DNA from: Saccharothrix ecbatanensis
GTDB taxonomy: Bacteria > Actinomycetota > Actinomycetes > Mycobacteriales > Pseudonocardiaceae
Length of the DNA: 64,000 nucleotides
Assembly (NCBI RefSeq): GCF_014205015.1
Contig: NZ_JACHMO010000001.1
Coordinates: 6,696,001-6,760,000 of the forward strand
Direction of reading: 5' to 3'
Under the pieces are notes generated by a model. It was not told the DNA's origin. It did no database searches and worked only from the letters and a program-made list of their open reading frames with translations. Position numbers and translations under genes: made by a program. Every line of letters starts with the position of its first letter. Within the stretch, counting starts at the first letter, position 1. Shown here piece by piece: positions 57,855 through 64,000 of the stretch.

Positions 57855-57993
57855 GGTGCGGTCTCCTCCACCTGGTGGCTCTGACGTCGGTTCGACAGAA
57901 CGCTAGCCGATGCACACTCTCCGACGATGACCGGACTCCCGTGGTTCCCCCGGATGTGCTCGGCGACCACGTCCGACCACGTCGTGACGAGCC

Positions 57994-58023
57994 GAGGGCC
58001 ACCTCCGCGTGGAGGTGGCCCTC
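57994..58023 (-). terminator. Terminator of sucCD
   Basis: A perfect 13-bp stem (GAGGGCCACCTCC at 57994-58006, complement at 58011-58023) with loop GCGT, 25 bases after the sucD stop. There is no T-run. Confidence 0.8.
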
Positions 58024-58048
58024 AGTGTGTTGCACGAACGGACGACTG

Positions 58049-58939
58049 TCAGCCGATCGTCCGCATGAGCTCCCGCATCAGCCCGGCGGTCTCGCTCGGC
58101 GTCTTGCCGACCTTGACGCCCGCGGCCTCCAGGGCTTCCTTCTTGGCCGCCGCCGTGCCGGCCGAGCCGGACACGATCGCGCCCGCGTGGCCCATCGTCT
58201 TGCCCTCGGGCGCGGTGAAGCCCGCCACGTAGCCGACGACCGGCTTGGTGACGTTCTCCTTGATGTACGCCGCCGCACGCTCCTCGGCGTCGCCGCCGAT
58301 CTCGCCGATCATCACGATCGCCGCGGTCTCCGGGTCGGCCTCGAAGGCCGCCAGCGCGTCGATGTGGGTGGTGCCGATGATCGGGTCGCCGCCGATGCCG
58401 ATGGCGGTGGAGAAGCCGAAGTCACGCAGCTCGAACATCATCTGGTAGGTCAGCGTGCCGGACTTCGACACCAGACCGATCTTGCCCGGGCCGGAGATGT
58501 TGGCCGGGATGATGCCCGCGTTGGACTGCCCGGGGCTGATCAGGCCGGGGCAGTTCGGGCCGATGATCCGGGTCTTGTTGCCGGTGGCGACGGCGTGCGC
58601 CCAGAAGGCGGCGGTGTCGTGCACCGGGATGCCCTCGGTGATCACGACGGCCAGGCCGATGCCCGCGTCGATCGCCTCGATCACGGCCGCCTTGGCGAAC
58701 GCCGGCGGCACGAAGATCACGGTCACGTCGGCGCCGGTCGCGCTCATGGCCTCGGCCACGGAACCGAACACCGGCAGCACGTTGCCGTCGAAGTCGACCT
58801 TCTCGCCGGCCTTGCGCGGGTTCACGCCGCCGACGATGTTCGTGCCGGAGGCAAGCATCCGCTTGGTGTGCTTGGTGCCCTCGGCGCCGGTCATGCCCTG
58901 GACGATGACCTTGCTGTCCTTGGTGATGAAGATAGCCAT
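58049..58939 (-). CDS. sucD: Succinyl-CoA synthetase alpha subunit
   Basis: CoA-binding subunit, 296 residues. It carries the Rossmann-like [28 protein letters not shown], the [14 protein letters not shown] strand and the phosphorylated His in [20 protein letters not shown] 58939 is two bases after the sucC stop, so expression is coupled. The longer frame upstream belongs to sucC in another frame. Confidence 0.96.
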   Translation of the reverse strand: MAIFITKDSKVIVQGMTGAEGTKHTKRMLASGTNIVGGVNPRKAGEKVDFDGNVLPVFGSVAEAMSATGADVTVIFVPPAFAKAAVIEAIDAGIGLAVVITEGIPVHDTAAFWAHAVATGNKTRIIGPNCPGLISPGQSNAGIIPANISGPGKIGLVSKSGTLTYQMMFELRDFGFSTAIGIGGDPIIGTTHIDALAAFEADPETAAIVMIGEIGGDAEERAAAYIKENVTKPVVGYVAGFTAPEGKTMGHAGAIVSGSAGTAAAKKEALEAAGVKVGKTPSETAGLMRELMRTIG

Positions 58940-58941
58940 CG

Positions 58942-60111
58942 TCAGACCCCCGCAGCCGCGAGCTCGGCGGCCTTGTCGGCCGCGTTGTCCATTGTGTCCA
59001 CCACGGTGACCAGCGGGTGGTTGGCCTCGGCGAGGATCCGCCTGCCTTCCTCCACGTTGTTGCCGTCGAGTCGGACCACGAGCGGCTTCTTGGCCTCGTC
59101 GCCCAGGATCTCCAGCGCGGCCACGATGCCGTTGGCGACCGCGTCGCACGCGGTGATGCCGCCGAACACGTTCACGAACACCGAACGCACGTCCGGGTCG
59201 TGCAGGATGATGTCCAGGCCGTTGGCCATGACCTCGGCCGACGCGCCGCCGCCGATGTCGAGGAAGTTCGCGGGCTTGACGCCCTTGTGCTTCTCGCCCG
59301 CGTAAGCCACCACGTCCAGGGTGGACATCACGAGACCGGCGCCGTTGCCGATGATGCCGACCTGGCCGTCCAGCTTGACGTAGTTGAGGCCCTTGGCCTT
59401 CGCCTTGGCCTCCAGCGGGTCCTCCGCCTGCTTGTCCACCAGCGCTTCGTGCTCGGGGTGGCGGAAGGCGGCGTTCTCGTCGAGCGTGACCTTGCCGTCG
59501 AGGGCGACGATCTTGCCCTCGGGGTCGCGGACGAGCGGGTTGACCTCGACCAGCGTGGCGTCCTCGGAGACGAAGGTCTCCCAGAGCTTCACGATCACGT
59601 CGGCGACCTGGTCGGCCACCTCGGCCGGGAACTTGGCGGCGGCCACGATCTCGTCGGCCTTCGCGCGGTCCACGCCGGTGATCGCGTCGACCGGCACCTT
59701 GGCCAGGGCCTCGGGCTTGGTCGCGGCGACCTCTTCGATGTCCATGCCGCCCTCGACGCTGGCCATGGCCAGGAAGGTGCGGTTGGCGCGGTCGAGGAGG
59801 AAGGAGAAGTAGTACTCCTCCGCGATGTCGGACGCCGGCGTCACGAGCACGCGGTGCACGATGTGGCCCTTGATGTCGAGGCCGAGGATCGCCTCGGCCT
59901 TGACTTCGGTCTCGTCCGGGGTCTCGGCCAGCTTGACGCCGCCCGCCTTGCCCCGGCCGCCGGTCTTGACCTGGGCCTTGACCACGACGGTCTGGCCGAA
60001 GCGCTCGGCGATGGCCTTGGCTTCGGCGGGGGTGGTCGCCACGTCGCCCGGAAGTACCGGGACGTCATGGGCGGCGAAGAGGTCCTTCGCCTGGTACTCG
60101 TACAGGTCCAC
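58942..60111 (-). CDS. sucC: Succinyl-CoA synthetase beta subunit
   Basis: ATP-grasp subunit forming succinate with ATP or GTP synthesis, 389 residues. It starts [18 protein letters not shown], has [20 protein letters not shown] for nucleotide binding, [12 protein letters not shown] and the C-terminal [25 protein letters not shown] lies 7-8 bases before the GTG at 60111; the open frame to 60201 is not conserved. First gene of sucCD. Confidence 0.96.
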   Translation of the reverse strand: MDLYEYQAKDLFAAHDVPVLPGDVATTPAEAKAIAERFGQTVVVKAQVKTGGRGKAGGVKLAETPDETEVKAEAILGLDIKGHIVHRVLVTPASDIAEEYYFSFLLDRANRTFLAMASVEGGMDIEEVAATKPEALAKVPVDAITGVDRAKADEIVAAAKFPAEVADQVADVIVKLWETFVSEDATLVEVNPLVRDPEGKIVALDGKVTLDENAAFRHPEHEALVDKQAEDPLEAKAKAKGLNYVKLDGQVGIIGNGAGLVMSTLDVVAYAGEKHKGVKPANFLDIGGGASAEVMANGLDIILHDPDVRSVFVNVFGGITACDAVANGIVAALEILGDEAKKPLVVRLDGNNVEEGRRILAEANHPLVTVVDTMDNAADKAAELAAAGV

Positions 60112-60408
60112 TCGGGTCTCCTGCGACGTCGGTGTCGGACACCGCGTCCTTTCGTGCGGTCCTCTGAGGTCCGGCGCTCCAGGCTGGGGCCTGGCGCCCA
60201 CACGTACCAGGCATCACCTGGAACGCCGGCATAGCCGAGGGGGACCGGCTCGACGCGGCTTCGCAAGACACTATCGACCGGCCAGGACTACTCCGCATCC
60301 CACGCCCGTGAAGTCGGTCATAACGGTGGTGAGGTCGATCACCACACCGATTCAGCAGGCACTTTCCTCACAGCCGGTTCCCGCGCGCTGTGCGGTGCGC
60401 CACGTGGT

Positions 60409-62052
60409 TCAGCGGGCGGTGCGGAGCGCGGCGGAGATCAGGAACGCGGCCGTGGCGGCTGCCGCGAGCCACAGACCCGGGCCGGGCACGGCGCCGGCGG
60501 CACGGGCGGCGGTGAGCGGGTACTCCAGCGCGCGGACGCCCGTGACGACGGCAGCACCTAGGAGCAGCGCGGCGCCCCGGTCCGGTCGGGCCTTGAGCGC
60601 GATCGCGGCGGCGACCACCGCGGCGACCAACGCCACGAGCAGGCCCCACGAGCCGACACCCAGACCGAACGCCCCGATCGGCACGTAGTCCGACGCCCGC
60701 AGGACGGGCAGGGCGAACGCGCCGACCGCGAGCAGCGCGGCGATCATCGTGCCGGCGATGAGCGGCAGCGGCGGCTCGGCCTTGGCGATGCCCACCTCGT
60801 CCCGCTCGACCGCGCCGGCAAGGGCGGCGGTGCCGGCGGCGGCTGCCCCGGCGGCGACGGACGCGACGGTGAACCAGACGCCCGCGCCCGGCTGGGCGCT
60901 CAGCTCGGTGGCGGCGAAGACGGCGTCCAGCGCGCCGCCGGCCGCCAACGGGACGGTCGCGGTGGCGACGATGAACGCGGGCCGGACGGCTGCCTTGACC
61001 ATCAGCGCGGCGGCGAGGACGGCAATGGCGATCGCGGCCGGCCAGAGCAGGCGGGCGGCGTAGTCCGTGGGAGCCGTGAGGCCGGCGGGGAAGACCAGGT
61101 GGTCGGTCGTCGCGCCCGCGACGGCCGCCGCGGCGGCGACCAGCCCGAGCGCGCCGGCGATGACGTGCAGTCGGCGCGGGCCGGGCAGCTCGACGTCGTG
61201 CACCTCCTCCTTGTCCTTCTCCGTACCGACCTTGGCCGCACCCTGGGGCCACGCGAGCGCGAGGGCGGCGCCGAGGACGAGGAACGGGCCGACGGCCGGG
61301 CCGATCCCGTCGGCGGCGACGGCCGTGGCGATCGGCGGGAGCGCGAAGGTGAGGAGGACCGCGGCCAGGCCGAGCAGTCCGCCCTTGCGGGCTTCGTTCG
61401 TGGTGGCGCTGGCCGCGAGCACGGCGAGGGCCGGCGCGGCGAGCGTGACGAGCAGACCGCCCACCATCGGCAGGGTCGGCGAGTCGAACGGACCGCGAGC
61501 CTGGACCAGGGCGTCGGACGAGGTGAACGGCACGGTGAACAGGCCGATGCCCGCGACGATGCCCGCCGTGGCGGGGAGCACGAAGCTCGCGCGTTCACTG
61601 CGGACGTCCGGTTCCGCGCCGAGGGTGGCCATCGCGCCCACACCCGCAGCGATAAGGAGGACGTGACCCGCGAGAAGCAGCCACACGCCCGCGGTGGGGG
61701 TGGGCGGCAGGAGGCTCGTCGGGCGGAGCAACTCGGGACGTGAGGCGTCGATGGGGCCGACGACGAGCTGGAGGTCGTTGAGGAGCCGTCCGACGGCGAA
61801 CACGGCAGGCGCGACGAGAGCCGCCGCCGCCGTCAGCTCTTGCCCGCGGGAGAGGAAGAGTGCCGCCAAAGCCGCAGGCAGTAGGGCCAGCAGCGCCAGC
61901 AGCGGCCAGGCCGTGAACGCGGGCGGGGCGGAGGCGTCGACCACTCCGAGGGCCGGGGCCACCGCGGTGAGCAACGCGCCCGCCACCGCCACCCCGACCG
62001 CGGCCCGCAGTCTCGTGGGGGTGGCAGAGACCGGTTCAGCGGTTCGGATCAC
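60409..62052 (-). CDS. Large polytopic membrane protein of unknown function
   Basis: A 547-residue, Ala/Val/Leu-rich protein with about 13-14 hydrophobic helices. The only sizeable hydrophilic loop is near the middle (VGTEKDKEEVHDVELPGPRR). No transporter or enzyme motif is visible. It is transcribed toward sucC and separated from it by 297 bases. ATG start at 62052. Confidence 0.8.
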   Translation of the reverse strand: MIRTAEPVSATPTRLRAAVGVAVAGALLTAVAPALGVVDASAPPAFTAWPLLALLALLPAALAALFLSRGQELTAAAALVAPAVFAVGRLLNDLQLVVGPIDASRPELLRPTSLLPPTPTAGVWLLLAGHVLLIAAGVGAMATLGAEPDVRSERASFVLPATAGIVAGIGLFTVPFTSSDALVQARGPFDSPTLPMVGGLLVTLAAPALAVLAASATTNEARKGGLLGLAAVLLTFALPPIATAVAADGIGPAVGPFLVLGAALALAWPQGAAKVGTEKDKEEVHDVELPGPRRLHVIAGALGLVAAAAAVAGATTDHLVFPAGLTAPTDYAARLLWPAAIAIAVLAAALMVKAAVRPAFIVATATVPLAAGGALDAVFAATELSAQPGAGVWFTVASVAAGAAAAGTAALAGAVERDEVGIAKAEPPLPLIAGTMIAALLAVGAFALPVLRASDYVPIGAFGLGVGSWGLLVALVAAVVAAAIALKARPDRGAALLLGAAVVTGVRALEYPLTAARAAGAVPGPGLWLAAAATAAFLISAALRTAR

Positions 62053-62235
62053 CGCCCGGACGCTAGCAAAACCGGGCCGGACCCGAGGGTCGGGCCGCCA
62101 GGGCCCGCATCCGGCGCGGCCATCGCGAACACGGACCTTCGAGACAACGCCCCAGCGCGGTGCGGCGGTCCGCGCATGTGGGGAAAGGACATCGGGTACC
62201 CCTACTTGGTGACCGCATCACCTACCTTCAGCCGC

Positions 62236-63237
62236 ATGGGCGGTGGCGTGCGGCGGGTGGTCGAGGCGTGGCTGGGCGCCGGCCGGGAGCTGGCCGACGA
62301 GGTGCTCGACGTCTCCGGCGAGGTGCTCCGCGTCTCGGGTGACGTGCTGCGCGCCGTCGCCTCGTGGGGCGGTGTCCGCGGCGTCGCGGTGGAAACCGCC
62401 TGGTTGGCGGCGCACACCGTGCTCTACCCGTGGGGCGTCCTGGAAGAGCGGTTGAAGCCCGACGGCCACTTCCGCGCCTACCGGACCGACGGTCTCCCAC
62501 CCCGCCAACGCGGCCTCGTGGTTTCGGCCATGGACGCAGCGGGCACCCCGATCGTGTTGGTGCATGGCATCGGGGATAACAGGTCCGCCTTCGCAGTGCT
62601 GTCGGGGGCACTGCGAAGGCGTGGCTTCGGAGTGGTGCACGCGGTGAACTACAGCGTGCTGACCGCGTTGACGGGGGACGTCCGCCGGTCGGCCGCGCTG
62701 CTGGGGGAGCACGTCGAGCGGATCTGTGAGCAGACCGGATCCGATCGGGTGCACGTCGTCGGACACTCGCTGGGCGGCCTCATCGCCCGTTATTACGTGC
62801 AACGCCTGAACGGGGACGCACGCGTGCGCACGCTCGTGACCCTTGGTGCCCCGCACGCCGGCACGCTGACCGCGTACCTGCTCTCCACCACGCTGACCAG
62901 GCAACTCCGGCCCGGTTCGGAGCTCTTGTCCGAATTGGCCGAAGCGTCCGGACCGTGCCGCACGAGGTTCGTGGTGGTCTGGAGCGAGATGGACCAGGTG
63001 ATCGTGCCGCAGCGGAACGCCCGGTTGACGCATCCGTCGTTGCTCGTCGAGGAGCACCGGATACGTGATTCAGGTCACCTATCCCTGCCTGTTGACTCCC
63101 GAACGCTACGGGCTGTGGTGACCGCTATCACGCGTTCGGATGACGAGCAAAATCACCCCATCGTGCCTGCACGCACGGGGTCTCGTAGCTCGACCATGAC
63201 CCAGCGTCACCACTCACACTCCGACTATCGGCACTGA
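62236..63237 (+). CDS. Alpha/beta hydrolase, lipase-like
   Basis: A 333-residue hydrolase. The oxyanion strand is IVLVHGIGDNRSAF, the nucleophile elbow VVGHSLGGLIARYY (Ser in GHSLGG), and the later acid/His come from WSEMDQVIVP and DSGHLSL. No secretion signal. An amphipathic N-terminal helix (VRRVVEAWLGAGRELADEVL) could contact the membrane. The frame is open to 62176; ATG 62236 is chosen because the residues before it are not protein-like, but the start is uncertain. Substrate unknown. Confidence 0.82.
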   Translation: MGGGVRRVVEAWLGAGRELADEVLDVSGEVLRVSGDVLRAVASWGGVRGVAVETAWLAAHTVLYPWGVLEERLKPDGHFRAYRTDGLPPRQRGLVVSAMDAAGTPIVLVHGIGDNRSAFAVLSGALRRRGFGVVHAVNYSVLTALTGDVRRSAALLGEHVERICEQTGSDRVHVVGHSLGGLIARYYVQRLNGDARVRTLVTLGAPHAGTLTAYLLSTTLTRQLRPGSELLSELAEASGPCRTRFVVVWSEMDQVIVPQRNARLTHPSLLVEEHRIRDSGHLSLPVDSRTLRAVVTAITRSDDEQNHPIVPARTGSRSSTMTQRHHSHSDYRH

Positions 63238-63417
63238 CCGCTATTCGGTAGACATCGCCATCGGGGATTGCCCTTAGGGGCTCCGCGCCGTTATCTTCCC
63301 CCGGTCCGTTGTCACGGTCTGGTCACAAGCAGGACGACGAGTCGGTACCCCGACCGGCTCAACCGGGATCCCCCGCCCGGTGTCCGACCGGACTCCCCGA
63401 AGACGGAAGGCCAAGTT
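63238..63417 (+). promoter_or_regulatory. Leader of the M23 peptidase gene with strong secondary structure
   Basis: About 180 bases without a gene. From 63340 on, short hairpins follow each other: GTCGG/CCGAC with a TACC loop, ACCGGG/CCCGGT and a further CCGACCGG. M23 peptidase genes of actinobacteria are often under c-di-AMP riboswitch control, but the conserved core of that class is not recognised here. It is therefore only a structured leader with unknown function. Confidence 0.3.
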
Positions 63418-64000
63418 TTGTCTCAACACCGCTCCCCCGGCGGCCATACGAGTTCAGCTGTGCTCGAAGAGGCGGTAGACCGCGCTTCGACGCGTCCAGT
63501 GAGCACGCACCGGCTTCCACCACCGCCCTCGGCGCTGCGCGGCCGGATCGTGGTCGCGGCCGTGGCCGTCGGCGCGTTCGCCGCCGCAGGCGCCGGGCAG
63601 ACGATCCACGCTCTGGGCTCCAACTCGCCGGCCGCGTCCGACGAGATCACACCGCTCGCGAACGCCTCCGAAGGCGCTGCCGCGTTCGGCGTCGGCGGCA
63701 CCGGCCCCGCGTCACCGCAGGTCCTGCCGGTCGCCAAGACGGTCGACTCGGCCGCCGAGGCGCAGAAGCTCGTCAAGAGCCTGCAGATCACCGAGGACCG
63801 CGAGGCCGCCGAAGCCGAGGCGAAGCGACCCAAGTTCTCGCACCCCGCCGCCGGCTCCTTCACCTCCGGTTTCGGCGGTCGCTGGGGCGAGATGCACTAC
63901 GGCATCGACATCGCGGGCCCCATCGGCACCCCGATCCTGTCCGCTGCGGATGGTGTCGTGATCGAGGCCGGTCCGGCAAGCGGTTTTGGCCTCTGGGTCA
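63418..64000 (+). CDS. M23-family peptidoglycan peptidase, 3' end outside window
   Basis: The first 194 residues of a cell-wall endopeptidase. The TTG at 63418 is supported by GGAAGG 7 bases upstream. After a Pro/Arg-rich cytoplasmic stretch comes a membrane or signal helix (IVVAAVAVGAFAAAGAGQ), a linker with a short coiled segment (SAAEAQKLVKSLQI), then the M23 (LytM) domain: GSFTSGFGGRWGEMHYGIDI with the metal ligands His and Asp, and GTPILSAADGVV. The second metal motif (HxH) would lie past the window end. Confidence 0.88.
   Translation, partial: MSQHRSPGGHTSSAVLEEAVDRASTRPVSTHRLPPPPSALRGRIVVAAVAVGAFAAAGAGQTIHALGSNSPAASDEITPLANASEGAAAFGVGGTGPASPQVLPVAKTVDSAAEAQKLVKSLQITEDREAAEAEAKRPKFSHPAAGSFTSGFGGRWGEMHYGIDIAGPIGTPILSAADGVVIEAGPASGFGLWV

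Noticed and set aside
60112..60408. Gene between sucC and the large membrane protein
   Set aside because: 297 bases with only short frames lacking ribosome sites. It probably holds the sucCD promoter (a TAGTGT near 60270 on the minus strand), but no convincing -35 was found, so it is not listed.
63238..63417. c-di-AMP (ydaO) riboswitch before the M23 peptidase gene
   Set aside because: The context is right and the leader is structured, but the conserved core of the class (GGGGGACCC-like segment and the GTCAGCTAAC-CGTA stretch) is not there. I list only a structured leader at low confidence.

Overview
The window is 64 kb of high-GC actinobacterial chromosome with frequent GTG and TTG starts. 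Three points fit a member of the Pseudonocardiaceae (Saccharothrix/Lentzea/Actinosynnema-like); this placement is inferred from gene content and order, not from a database search. The order sucC-sucD-DUF5336-perM-purN-purH is the one known from Mycobacterium (Rv0951 to Rv0957, less Rv0953). The order sdhCDAB - DD-carboxypeptidase - SCO4848-type protein - YihY - trpS matches Streptomyces. There is also a fused FO synthase (coenzyme F420), a folD-DUF3017 pair and an actinobacterial LexA box.

Layout. 1-1134: end of a coiled-coil protein. 1373-4772: succinate dehydrogenase. 4962-9479: cell-wall carboxypeptidase, membrane proteins and tryptophanyl-tRNA synthetase. 9641-13917: FO synthase and a Tat-exported phosphoesterase. 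14114-15935: an AbiE-type (type IV) toxin-antitoxin pair. 15976-24528: DNA repair (xthA, HhH-GPD), isocitrate dehydrogenase, small conserved proteins, a DnaJ/NERD membrane protein and two abutting tRNA-like sequences. 24623-33245: Ser/Thr kinase, MFS/ArsR pair, three-gene ABC exporter, TetR/epimerase pair. 33279-35901: IMPase-like protein, malate dehydrogenase and a pentapeptide-repeat protein. 35913-40995: an operon of two TNT (NAD glycohydrolase) toxin-like proteins and a YezG-like immunity protein. 41189-45738: transporters, folD, TetR and a reductase. 46077-52047: an SOS-controlled mutasome operon (imuA', imuB, a small unknown gene, dnaE2). 52247-64000: purine synthesis, perM, succinyl-CoA synthetase, membrane proteins, a lipase-like hydrolase and the start of an M23 peptidase.

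Central metabolism is well represented: Icd, SucCD, SdhCDAB and Mdh cover four TCA steps, and PurN/PurH/FolD link one-carbon metabolism to purine synthesis. Local regulation can be read from the sequence: palindromic operators lie beside the ArsR and TetR genes and next to AbiEi, a perfect LexA box precedes imuA', and 13-bp perfect hairpins close icd, mdh, the DUF5336 gene and sucD.

The less ordinary material is as follows: a back-to-back pair of tRNA-like sequences that fit an 8/4 cloverleaf better than 7/5; toxins whose N-termini resemble their own immunity protein; a small gene coupled by TGATG overlaps between imuB and dnaE2; a 130-bp palindromic MITE-like element in two copies, with compensated changes in its hairpin and strand-skewed DNA around both copies; and a set of short tandem repeats that mostly sit where convergent genes meet.
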